A stretch of 44,539 nucleotides of DNA, taken from assembly GCA_030141605.1 (NCBI GenBank), contig JAQGDQ010002428.1:1-44539 (forward strand), given 5' to 3'. The notes under the pieces are model-generated. The model was not told the DNA's origin. It was given only the letters and a program-made list of their open reading frames with translations, and made no database searches. Below, in pieces: positions 17,933 through 25,317 of the stretch (positions within the stretch are counted from its first letter, which is position 1; each line of letters begins with the position of its first letter). This DNA is from Tubiluchus corallicola (taxonomy: Eukaryota > Priapulida > Priapulimorpha > Priapulimorphida > Tubiluchidae). The translations under genes and the position numbers were made by a program.

Positions 17933-18577
17933 TTACTTTTTTCTAATTACCATCAACCCGTCCCTTACAGATAGCATCACATTTTCTACATTTTCGTCTT
18001 GTTGCACTCTTTGATTAAAGTTTGCTATTGCTCTTGTCTCTTCGTTTTTTTGTACCTCCTTTTTATTAATAACTTTTCCACTCCACAATACATTATCAGC
18101 AATAATATATCCATCTGTTTTTAACTTCTTCATCGCCAATTCGTAGTAGTTAAGGTAATTCTGCTTATCTGCATCTATGAAAACAATATCAAATGTAATA
18201 TTAAAAGATGGTATTATACTCAATGCATCTCCAATATGTTGAACTATTTTGTTTTTAAATCCTGCCTGCTCAAACCTTTTTTCATTCCCCAATCTATACT
18301 CTTCGTTAATCTCAATTGTATGCAATTCTCCATTTTGGACCAATCCTTCCGCCAAACAAATAGCAGAATAGCCAGTAAACGTGCCTATTTCTAAAACGTA
18401 CTTAGGGCGTGCCATTTTTGATAACATAGCCAAAACCCTCCCCTGCACATGCCCACTCAGCATTCTTGGAGAACACTCTCGAAGGTGGGTTTGGCGGTTA
18501 ATTTTATGTAACAACTTATTTTCTGGTGTTGTATGATCTTCTACATACTTTTCAATGTTTGTATTTATCAAATCCAT
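17933..18577 (-). CDS. O-methyltransferase, caffeoyl-CoA OMT-like family
   Basis: 214 residues, the normal length of this SAM-dependent class I family (Methyltransf_3). SAM motif I is YVLEIGTFTGYSAICLAEGL (~60-79), followed by LHTIEINEE (~85-93), FDIVFIDADKQNYLNYYELA (~130-149, the metal/substrate DADK motif) and GYIIADNVLWSGKV (~157-170). The bacterial members methylate catechol-like or unknown small substrates; the physiological substrate is not deducible. It is 3 nt downstream of aroQ on the same strand, so the two form an operon, although a functional tie to the shikimate pathway is only a guess. Confidence 0.88.
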   Translation of the reverse strand: MDLINTNIEKYVEDHTTPENKLLHKINRQTHLRECSPRMLSGHVQGRVLAMLSKMARPKYVLEIGTFTGYSAICLAEGLVQNGELHTIEINEEYRLGNEKRFEQAGFKNKIVQHIGDALSIIPSFNITFDIVFIDADKQNYLNYYELAMKKLKTDGYIIADNVLWSGKVINKKEVQKNEETRAIANFNQRVQQDENVENVMLSVRDGLMVIRKK

Positions 18578-18580
18578 ATA

Positions 18581-19012
18581 TTATTTTTTTGAGTTGATAA
18601 AATATTCCAAAGCAAGCCTATAACCATCCAGCCCCAAGCCGACAACAGTTCCAAGACAACTAGCAGAAAGAAAGCTATGATGCCTAAATGTTTCTCTCTT
18701 ATAAATATTAGAGATATGCACTTCTACTACAGGAGTAGTAATTGCTGCAATAGCATCTGCAATAGCAATGGAAGTATGTGAATAAGCTCCCGCATTTAAT
18801 ATGATACCATCATACAAATAGCCAACATCGTGTATTTTGTCAATAATAGAGCTTTCTGAGTTGCTCTGAAAGTATTCTAATTTAATATTTGTATATTTGT
18901 TTTCTAACTTTGGAAAAAATGTATCAAAACTTTCGTTTCCATATACATTTATCTCTCTCTTACCAAGTAAGTTTAAGTTAGGCCCATTAATGATAATTAT
19001 TTTATTCGCCAT
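18581..19012 (-). CDS. aroQ: 3-dehydroquinate dehydratase, type II
   Basis: 143 residues, the usual size. It catalyses the third step of the shikimate pathway (3-dehydroquinate to 3-dehydroshikimate). Family motifs are IIINGPNLNLLGKREINVYG (~5-24), with the catalytic tyrosine and arginine region, GIILNAGAYSHTSIAIADAI (~70-89) and VEVHISNIYKRETFRHHSF (~97-115), which carries the catalytic histidine and substrate-binding residues. Its ATG (CAT on plus at 19010-19012) overlaps the divergent xerD ATG (19011-19013) by two bases, so its promoter must lie inside xerD or act without a leader. The O-methyltransferase gene follows after 3 nt. Confidence 0.95.
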   Translation of the reverse strand: MANKIIIINGPNLNLLGKREINVYGNESFDTFFPKLENKYTNIKLEYFQSNSESSIIDKIHDVGYLYDGIILNAGAYSHTSIAIADAIAAITTPVVEVHISNIYKRETFRHHSFLSASCLGTVVGLGLDGYRLALEYFINSKK

Positions 19013-19910
19013 GTCTTGGAAAATATTAATAAAACAGTTTGAACATTACATGCAAATAGAAAAAGCTCTTTCTACTAACACAGTACAAAGTTATGTAAAT
19101 GATATAAATAAGCTTGCCGAATATATAAAAATAATCAATCCAAACGCTCTTCCTAGCCAAATTACTTATATAGAAATTCAAAATTTTTTAAAATTTGTTG
19201 CCGAACTTGGATTAAAAACAACATCTCAAGCTAGAATTTTATCTGGAATTAAGTCTTTTTTTGGCTTTTTAGAGGTTGAAAATATAATAATAAAAAATCC
19301 CACATTATTAATTGAAACTCCCAAGATAGGTAGAAAACTCCCTGATGTGTTAAATATTCAAGAAATAGACAAAATGTTTCAAGCCATAGACCACTCCACA
19401 CCAGATGGAACAAGAAATAGAGCCATGTTGGAAATGTTATATAGCACAGGCATTAGAGTGTCAGAGCTAATAGAATTGCGATTGAGTCAACTCTATTTTG
19501 ACATTGGATTTATTAAGGTGTTAGGAAAAGGCAATAAAGAAAGAATTGTGCCAATAGGCAAAGACGCTATAAAATACACAAACATATACATCCAACAAAT
19601 ACGCCACGGCATGGGGGCAAAAAAAGGATTTGAAAACTATCTGTTTTTAAACAAAAGAGGAAGTAAACTTTCACGAGTTATGATATTTATGATAACAAAA
19701 GATTTGAAAACCAAGGCAGGAATTAAAAAAAATGTAAGCCCACACACCTTTAGACACTCATTTGCTACTCATCTTATAGAAGGAGGTGCAGACCTGCGCG
19801 CTGTACAAGAAATGTTGGGACATAGTTCCATTACCACTACTGAAGTTTACACTCACCTTGATCGCGATTATTTGAAGCAAGTAATCACAGAGTTTCACCC
19901 AAGAAGCTAA
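19011..19910 (+). CDS. xerD: Site-specific tyrosine recombinase XerD
   Basis: 299 residues from the ATG at 19011, the standard XerD length. The frame is open from 18897, but that extension is the antisense of aroQ and has no family similarity. The N-terminal SAM-like DNA-binding domain (FEHYMQIEKALSTNTVQSYVND-type segment, ~10-31) precedes the catalytic domain: arginine in LYSTGIRVSELIELRL (~144-159), lysine in VLGKGNKERIVPI, HTFRHSFATHLIEGGAD (~246-262), LGHSSITTTEVYTHLD (~271-286) with the nucleophilic tyrosine. It resolves chromosome dimers at dif together with XerC. Its start codon overlaps that of divergent aroQ within a CATG. Confidence 0.93.
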   Translation: MSWKILIKQFEHYMQIEKALSTNTVQSYVNDINKLAEYIKIINPNALPSQITYIEIQNFLKFVAELGLKTTSQARILSGIKSFFGFLEVENIIIKNPTLLIETPKIGRKLPDVLNIQEIDKMFQAIDHSTPDGTRNRAMLEMLYSTGIRVSELIELRLSQLYFDIGFIKVLGKGNKERIVPIGKDAIKYTNIYIQQIRHGMGAKKGFENYLFLNKRGSKLSRVMIFMITKDLKTKAGIKKNVSPHTFRHSFATHLIEGGADLRAVQEMLGHSSITTTEVYTHLDRDYLKQVITEFHPRS

Positions 19911-19927
19911 TAAACAATTAATTGCAT

Positions 19928-21064
19928 TTAGTTTTTGTTCTTTTCTAAATAAGACATCACTGCCAATATTCCTCCTCTTAAATTATATACATTTGAAAAA
20001 TTATATTTCTTTTCTAAAAGGCTTACAACAGATTGGCTTCTTACTCCTGATTGACAATGCACTATTACCTTGACATCTCTTGATATTTTGTCTACACATG
20101 CTTCTATATTCTGCATTTGCATTAATTCTCCTTCTAAATTAATTGCCTCATACTCCTTTTTCCCCCTTACGTCTATCAACTGATATTTTTCTGCTTTTTT
20201 TACTTCAAAAAACTCTTGCGGTGTCATATGTTTCATGCTTTTGTTGTTGTCTATAGAGCAAGTTTTTACTTTTTGAACGTAATTTTCTTGTTTTATTTCA
20301 TGTACTTCCAAAACAGAAGTATCCTTTTCTACTTTTAATGTTTTTGATGTTCCATCTAATGCATTAAATACATACAGCTTTCCCGACATTGTTGTACCTA
20401 TCCCTGTAATTATTTTAATTATTTCAAGACTTTGCATAACGCCTATTATGCCTACCACACTTCCTATTATGCCTGCCTCTGCACAATTGGGAATAGCATC
20501 AGAATTGGGTGGAACAGGAAAAATATCTCTATAATTTATATTATGGGGAGGGTGATTAAATACTGACAATTGTCCTTCAAAACGAAAAACTGCACCAAAT
20601 ACCAATGGCTTACCTAAAATACAACAAGCATCATTGATAAGATATTTAGTAGAAAAATTATCCGTACCGTCGGCTATAATATCAAAATTACGAACTATTT
20701 GCAAAACATTTTCGTGAGTGATTTTATCATTTATTGCAACAACATTTACCAAAGGGTTAAAGGTATTTATTTTGCGCTTTGCCACCTCCACTTTATATTT
20801 TCCTAAGTCATCAACAGAATATAACACTTGTCTATGGAGATTGGTTTCTTCCACCACATCATCGTCTATTACTCCTATCGTTCCCACTCCCGCTGCTGCT
20901 AAATACAAAAGCATTGGAGAACCCAACCCCCCCATTCCAACAAGTAACACTTTGGCATTTTTTAATTTTTCTTGTCCTTTGATACCTATTTCAGGTATTA
21001 TTATTTGGCGACTATATCGTCTTAAATCCTTGTCAATCAAATGATAAAATTTGTTTTTATACAA
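19928..21064 (-). CDS. MoeB/ThiF/HesA-family adenylyltransferase fused to a rhodanese domain
   Basis: 378 residues. The E1-like domain (~1-245) shows RYSRQIIIPEIGIKGQEKL (~16-34), VLLVGMGGLGSPMLLYLAAA (~39-58), DDDVVEETNLHRQVLY (~67-82), ADGTDNFSTKYLINDAC and NCAEAGIIGSVVGIIGVMQS, typical of MoeB/ThiF enzymes that adenylate the C-terminus of a ubiquitin-like sulfur carrier (MoaD or ThiS). The rhodanese domain (~275-378) has QLIDVRGKKEYEAINLEGE and the active-site loop HCQSGVRS. The CxxC zinc pairs common in MoeB are missing: the first position reads NINYRDIFP and there is no later CxxC. The protein could serve molybdopterin or thiazole sulfur transfer; no carrier gene is nearby. It is convergent with xerD (17-bp gap). 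Confidence 0.88.
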   Translation of the reverse strand: MYKNKFYHLIDKDLRRYSRQIIIPEIGIKGQEKLKNAKVLLVGMGGLGSPMLLYLAAAGVGTIGVIDDDVVEETNLHRQVLYSVDDLGKYKVEVAKRKINTFNPLVNVVAINDKITHENVLQIVRNFDIIADGTDNFSTKYLINDACCILGKPLVFGAVFRFEGQLSVFNHPPHNINYRDIFPVPPNSDAIPNCAEAGIIGSVVGIIGVMQSLEIIKIITGIGTTMSGKLYVFNALDGTSKTLKVEKDTSVLEVHEIKQENYVQKVKTCSIDNNKSMKHMTPQEFFEVKKAEKYQLIDVRGKKEYEAINLEGELMQMQNIEACVDKISRDVKVIVHCQSGVRSQSVVSLLEKKYNFSNVYNLRGGILAVMSYLEKNKN

Positions 21065-21078
21065 TGAAAATGATTATA

Positions 21079-21110
21079 CAAGTTGCTTTAAACATTAAAA
21101 AAACAACTTG
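21079..21110 (-). promoter_or_regulatory. Inverted repeat in the leader of the MoeB-rhodanese gene
   Basis: CAAGTTG (21079-21085) and CAACTTG (21104-21110) form a 7-bp stem with an 18-nt loop, 14 nt upstream of the minus-strand ATG at 21064 and inside the predicted leader. No T-run follows. It could be an operator or an RNA hairpin; the function is unknown. Confidence 0.3.
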
Positions 21111-21128
21111 CATACTATAGCGTTGATG

Positions 21129-21160
21129 TAAAAGTACAGAATATTTGTCTTTTATTCAAT
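21129..21160 (-). promoter_or_regulatory. Possible promoter of the MoeB-rhodanese gene
   Basis: On minus, ATTG (21157-21160), 20-nt spacer, TACTTTTA (21129-21136); one mismatch in each element. The predicted start near 21123 would give a ~60-nt leader that includes the inverted repeat at 21079-21110. Confidence 0.4.
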
Positions 21161-21235
21161 ACAAGAAAATAGAAACTCAATATTCAAAAATAAAAGTCCT
21201 TCCAAATCTTCTTTTTAAAAATTCAAAAAAATAAT

Positions 21236-21243
21236 TACCTTTG
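21236..21243 (+). promoter_or_regulatory. -7 promoter element almost touching the proS start codon
   Basis: TACCTTTG is an exact match to TAnnTTTG and ends only 6 bases before the proS ATG at 21250. The predicted start (about 21248-21250) would produce a leaderless or nearly leaderless mRNA. A -33 TTTG is not evident. Confidence 0.5.
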
Positions 21244-21249
21244 CAAGGT

Positions 21250-22719
21250 ATGGAAAAAACTATAAAACATGATGAGGATTACTCTTCGCGATACAATGAG
21301 CTAATAAAAAAAGCAAAGCTCGCTGAAAACTCTCCTGTGAGAGGATGTATGGTTATCAAACCACATGGTTATGCGATATGGGAAAAAATGCAACAAACAT
21401 TAGACAGTATGTTTAAAGCAACAGGGCATACCAACGCTTATTTTCCTATTTTTGTTCCCAAATCTCACTTAAATAAAGAGGCTGACCACGTAAAAGGATT
21501 TGCAAAAGAGTGTGCTGTTGTTACACATTATAGACTAAAAAGTACTGATGACAAAGGGCTTATTGTTGACCCAGAAGCAAAACTAGAAGAAGAGCTTATT
21601 GTTCGCCCAACATCAGAAACTGTTATTTGGAGTTCTTACAAAAATTGGATACAATCATATAGAGACCTGCCCTTATTAATAAATCAATGGGCAAATGTTG
21701 TACGCTGGGAAATGCGTACACGACTTTTTTTGCGAACAGCAGAGTTTTTATGGCAAGAAGGACACACCGCCCATGCGACTAAACAAGAAGCTATCAATGA
21801 AGCAAAACAGATATTGCAAATATATGCCGATTTTGCAGAGAATTATATGGCAATGCCTGTTTTCAAAGGAGTAAAAACAGAAAGCGAACGATTTGCAGGA
21901 GCAGTGGAAACATATTGCATCGAAGCTCTTATGCAAGATGGAAAAGCACTGCAAGCAGGCACATCTCATTTTTTAGGGCAAAATTTCGCCAAAGCTTTTA
22001 ATGTGCAATTTGCTAATAAAGAAGGTCAACTAGAATATGTATGGGGAACATCATGGGGAGTAAGCACCCGTTTGATAGGTGGGCTGATCATGACACACTC
22101 TGATGATAAAGGACTAGTTTTGCCCCCAAAGTTAGCCCCACTACAGGTTGCTATAGTACCCATTATAAGAAATGAAGAGCAACGAATAAAAATTTCAGAG
22201 CAAGCCAATGTAATTGTCAAAAAACTCATAGCAAAAGGTATATCTGTAAAATATGACGATAGAAGCACGCATACCCCTGGCTGGAAGTTTTCAGAGTATG
22301 AACTGCAAGGAGTGCCCATAAGAATAACCATCGGACCCAAAGATTTGCAAAATAACACATTAGAAATAGCACGAAGAGACACTTTGGAAAAACAAATTGT
22401 GGACAATAACAAGATTGATGAGAAGATAGAAACAACACTAAAAGAAATGCAAATAAATATATATCAAAAGGCTTTGAAATATAAAAACACAAACATATCC
22501 TTGGTAAATGACTTTGATACATTTACAGATGTGATAAAAAATAAAGGTGGATTTATAAAAGCTCATTGGGATGGGACAGCAGAAACAGAAACTTTGATAA
22601 AAGAAAAAACCAAAGCCACTATTAGGTGCATCCCATTAGATGATGAAAAAGAGCAAGGAAAATGTGTGTTTTCGGGTAAACCATCAAATAAAAGAGTGTT
22701 ATTTGCCAAAGCATATTAA
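21250..22719 (+). CDS. proS: Prolyl-tRNA synthetase (archaeal/eukaryal-type)
   Basis: 489 residues from the ATG at 21250. A TTG three codons upstream is in frame but lies inside the -7 promoter element, so I do not use it. The class II core shows [18 protein letters not shown] (~28-45), [22 protein letters not shown] (motif 2 region, ~114-126), [20 protein letters not shown] (~150-169) and [20 protein letters not shown] (motif 3, ~259-278), then an anticodon-binding domain ([12 protein letters not shown], ~294-305) and a C-terminal zinc-domain-like extension. The short form without the INS editing domain is the type found in Bacteroidetes. It charges tRNA-Pro. A long hairpin begins directly after the stop codon. 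Confidence 0.95.
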   Translation: MEKTIKHDEDYSSRYNELIKKAKLAENSPVRGCMVIKPHGYAIWEKMQQTLDSMFKATGHTNAYFPIFVPKSHLNKEADHVKGFAKECAVVTHYRLKSTDDKGLIVDPEAKLEEELIVRPTSETVIWSSYKNWIQSYRDLPLLINQWANVVRWEMRTRLFLRTAEFLWQEGHTAHATKQEAINEAKQILQIYADFAENYMAMPVFKGVKTESERFAGAVETYCIEALMQDGKALQAGTSHFLGQNFAKAFNVQFANKEGQLEYVWGTSWGVSTRLIGGLIMTHSDDKGLVLPPKLAPLQVAIVPIIRNEEQRIKISEQANVIVKKLIAKGISVKYDDRSTHTPGWKFSEYELQGVPIRITIGPKDLQNNTLEIARRDTLEKQIVDNNKIDEKIETTLKEMQINIYQKALKYKNTNISLVNDFDTFTDVIKNKGGFIKAHWDGTAETETLIKEKTKATIRCIPLDDEKEQGKCVFSGKPSNKRVLFAKAY

Positions 22720-22762
22720 CAATGATAGAAAAAAATATTGTGAGCTTTTTTCTATATCATTG
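22720..22762 (+). terminator. Hairpin terminator after proS
   Basis: CAATGATA (22720-22727) pairs with TATCATTG (22755-22762), extended by GAAAAAA (22728-22734) with TTTTTTC (22746-22752) after a 2-nt bulge. The loop is about 11 nt. The T-run lies inside the stem, so efficiency is uncertain, but its position right at the proS stop supports a terminator. Confidence 0.55.
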
Positions 22763-22813
22763 ACAAAAAAAGATTTTCAATAATCGAAACTTATTGACCT
22801 AAAAACACATAGT

Positions 22814-24058
22814 ATGGAACTTATAGAAATTATTTTGCCTCAAATGGGAGAAGGGATTATTGAAGCAAAAATATTAAATTGGGTAAAAAAAGAAGGCGAA
22901 AAAGTAAATGAAGAAGAAATAATTGTAGAAGTAGCTACTGACAAGGTAGATACTGAAATATCTTCTCCTTATGCTGGCACCATTAAACAAATTCTCATTA
23001 ACATAGGCGAAATGGCAAAAATAGGAGAGCCTATTGCCATGATAGAGACTAAACAAAAAGCCACTGAAACAAAAAAAACAACCACGATAGCCTCAAACGA
23101 TCTGCCATCTGCTCCCACAACTCAACATGCCACAGAGCCAAAAGTATATGACAATGATCAAAAGAAATTTTATTCGCCTTTAGTGAGAAACATTGCCAAA
23201 AAAGAAAACATTAGCATAGAAGCGCTAAATGCAATTGGCGGAACAGGACTAAACAGTAGGGTGACTAAATATGATATTTTATCATATATAAAAAACAAAA
23301 AAACTGGCGCCGTTCAAAACAAAAAATTATACAGTAATGATGGTGATGAAATAACAGAAATGAGTAGAATAAGAAAAATCATTGCTCAAAAGATGGTATT
23401 ATCTAAGCAAACAGCACCACATGTAAACTCCTTTACTGATGCCGATGTTACTAACACAGTAATGTGGAGAGAAAAAAACAAACACTCTTTCTTGGAAAAA
23501 ACAGGGCATAAAATCACTTTCATGCCTATTATAGTACAAGCAGTAGCAAAAGCATTAGAAGACTTTCCAATAGTAAATTCTATATTAGACGGGACAACAA
23601 TCATTACAAAAAAACAGATAAACATAGGTATTGCAGTGGCACTATCTGATGGAAATCTAATCGTCCCCGTAATAAAAAATGCTAATAAGCTAAACCTTAT
23701 AGAACTATCTAAAAGTGTAAATACTCTTGCCAAAAAAGCAAAAAATAATACCTTGTCATCTAATGAAATAACCGGCGGCACTTATACGTTATCAAATATA
23801 GGAATTACAGGCAATACTATTGGTACTCCTATAATACTGCAACCGCAAGTAGGAATTATAGCTTGTGGGGCAATTAGAAAAAAACCCGTAGTATTAGACT
23901 CACCACATGGCGATGTTATTGCCATCAGAAGCATACTAACATTATGCCATTCATATGATCATAGAATAATAGACGGTGCTCTGGGAGGCTTTTTTGTCCA
24001 ACGAGTAAAAAAATACCTAGAAGACTTTAACAAAGCAGACAATAATATTACTTATTAG
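22814..24058 (+). CDS. 2-oxo acid dehydrogenase, dihydrolipoamide acyltransferase E2 component
   Basis: 414 residues. An N-terminal lipoyl domain carries the lipoylated lysine in EVATDKVDTEISSPYAGTI (~37-55). After a polar linker comes a peripheral-subunit-binding domain (YSPLVRNIAKKENISIEAL, ~118-136, to RVTKYDILSYI), then the catalytic domain with EMSRIRKIIAQKMVLSKQTA (~181-200) and the active-site LCHSYDHRIIDGALGGFFV (~377-395; HxxxDG). It transfers acyl groups to CoA within a pyruvate or branched-chain 2-oxoacid dehydrogenase complex. Sequence motifs do not settle which. E1 and E3 genes are not adjacent, so it is an orphan E2 locus here. It is separated from proS by a hairpin. Confidence 0.9.
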   Translation: MELIEIILPQMGEGIIEAKILNWVKKEGEKVNEEEIIVEVATDKVDTEISSPYAGTIKQILINIGEMAKIGEPIAMIETKQKATETKKTTTIASNDLPSAPTTQHATEPKVYDNDQKKFYSPLVRNIAKKENISIEALNAIGGTGLNSRVTKYDILSYIKNKKTGAVQNKKLYSNDGDEITEMSRIRKIIAQKMVLSKQTAPHVNSFTDADVTNTVMWREKNKHSFLEKTGHKITFMPIIVQAVAKALEDFPIVNSILDGTTIITKKQINIGIAVALSDGNLIVPVIKNANKLNLIELSKSVNTLAKKAKNNTLSSNEITGGTYTLSNIGITGNTIGTPIILQPQVGIIACGAIRKKPVVLDSPHGDVIAIRSILTLCHSYDHRIIDGALGGFFVQRVKKYLEDFNKADNNITY

Positions 24059-24078
24059 TTTTTTTATGAAAAATTAAT

Positions 24079-24086
24079 TACTTTTG
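24079..24086 (+). promoter_or_regulatory. -7 promoter element of the bamD operon
   Basis: TACTTTTG is an exact TAnnTTTG match; the -33 region is only T-rich. The predicted start near 24092 gives a ~24-nt leader to the bamD ATG at 24116. Confidence 0.5.
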
Positions 24087-24115
24087 CTCTGCAATGCGTT
24101 GAATCATATTGTAAT

Positions 24116-24946
24116 ATGCGAAACATAACCATTTGTACTATATTGGCAACTGCCGCTTTACTAACATCTTGTAAGTTACAAAGACTTCTTAAAGATGATG
24201 ATTGGCGTGTAAAATATGATGCCGCAATAGAATATTATAACCAAGGAGACTATCATAGAAGTATGATGTTGTTTGAAGATATATTGCCATATACCCGAGG
24301 GGTGGAAGAAGGAGAAGAAATACACTATTTATATGCCTACTGCTGCTTCTACCAAAGTAACTTTCTTTTAAGTGCCTATTATTTTCGGGAGTTTTATACT
24401 ATTTTTGGTAGAAGTAAATACGTTCCTGAAGCATACTATATGGAGGCATACTCTCTCTATCTCACATCACCAAGATATAACTTAGACGCAACAACAAGCA
24501 AAGAAGCCATTGCTGCCCTAGGAAATTATATCAGTAAATTTCCAAAGGACAAATATGTAAAAACAGCAAAAGAATTTATTACAACGTTAGAAAACGATTT
24601 AGCAAAAAAAGATTACGAAATAGCAAAGCTATACTTAAAGCTGCATTATTCCAAAGCAGCTATCATTGCGATTGAAAATTTTCAAAGAGATTTTCCCTTT
24701 TTTAATAATTACAATGAAGAACTATCTTTCTTAAAAATAAAAGCAAGCTTTGAATATGCCCAAAGAAGTAAAAGAAAAAAACAAAAAGAAAGGTTTGAAA
24801 ACTGTCTGGATTCTTATCTATATTACATAGACTATTACCCTGATGGGAATTGGACAAAAGAAGCTGAAGGAATATATGAATTATGTCTAGATAAATTAGA
24901 AAAGCTCAAATTAGAAAAACAACAAAATACTCAAATCAATAATTAG
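24116..24946 (+). CDS. bamD: Outer membrane protein assembly factor BamD
   Basis: 276 residues with a lipoprotein signal peptide: hydrophobic ICTILATAALLTSC with the acylated cysteine at residue 19. The mature part is built of TPR-like helices (YDAAIEYYNQGDYHRSMMLF, ~38-57; YLYAYCCFYQSNFLLSAYYF; PEAYYMEAYSLY), matching the outer membrane lipoprotein of the Bam complex that inserts beta-barrel proteins. The stretch SPRYNLDATTSKEAIAALGN near residue 122 is the typical region after the third repeat. It heads the Bacteroidetes gene string bamD-rpoZ-coaBC-porD-recN; rpoZ begins 2 nt after its stop. Confidence 0.92.
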   Translation: MRNITICTILATAALLTSCKLQRLLKDDDWRVKYDAAIEYYNQGDYHRSMMLFEDILPYTRGVEEGEEIHYLYAYCCFYQSNFLLSAYYFREFYTIFGRSKYVPEAYYMEAYSLYLTSPRYNLDATTSKEAIAALGNYISKFPKDKYVKTAKEFITTLENDLAKKDYEIAKLYLKLHYSKAAIIAIENFQRDFPFFNNYNEELSFLKIKASFEYAQRSKRKKQKERFENCLDSYLYYIDYYPDGNWTKEAEGIYELCLDKLEKLKLEKQQNTQINN

Positions 24947-24948
24947 TT

Positions 24949-25317
24949 ATGACAGATATTAAAACAAAAAAAAGCCAAAAAGACGAAACAACTGAGAAAG
25001 TAAAAAGTAGAAAAAAATTGTCGTCTAACATTGTACCTTTAGATATGGATGAAATCGTCGCTCCAACAAACAACCTATACGAAAGCATTGCAATAATAGC
25101 TCAAAGGTCAAAAAAAATCGCAGAAAAAACAAAAGAAGAAGTGAGTGTAAAACTTTCAGAGTTTGCAAGTCACGTTGATAACCTAGAAGAAACATTTGAA
25201 AATGCAGAACAAATAGAAATATCAAAATATTACGAACGACAACCCAAAGCTACCATCATTGCAATAGAAGAATTCTTAAATGGTAAACTAAGGTTTAGAT
25301 GCTCTGATGAAAAATGA
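24949..25317 (+). CDS. rpoZ: DNA-directed RNA polymerase omega subunit (Bacteroidetes type)
   Basis: 122 residues. The N-terminal ~25 residues are strongly basic (KTKKSQKDETTEKVKSRKK). The conserved bacteroidete omega core follows: NNLYESIAIIAQRSKKIAEK (~42-61), then NLEETFENAEQIEISKYYER (~79-98) and PKATIIAIEEFLNGKL. It is a small RNA polymerase subunit that helps assemble the enzyme. The position directly after bamD and before coaBC, with an 11-base overlap into coaBC, is the usual arrangement in this phylum and supports the call, since the family is poorly conserved outside it. Confidence 0.87.
   Translation: MTDIKTKKSQKDETTEKVKSRKKLSSNIVPLDMDEIVAPTNNLYESIAIIAQRSKKIAEKTKEEVSVKLSEFASHVDNLEETFENAEQIEISKYYERQPKATIIAIEEFLNGKLRFRCSDEK

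Noticed and set aside
18897-19010. 38-residue N-terminal extension of XerD
   Set aside because: This is antisense to the start of aroQ; 299 residues from 19011 is the standard XerD length.
19011-19910. xerD as a phage or integron integrase
   Set aside because: Length, motif spacing and housekeeping neighbours fit chromosomal XerD; no adjacent tRNA attachment site or cargo.
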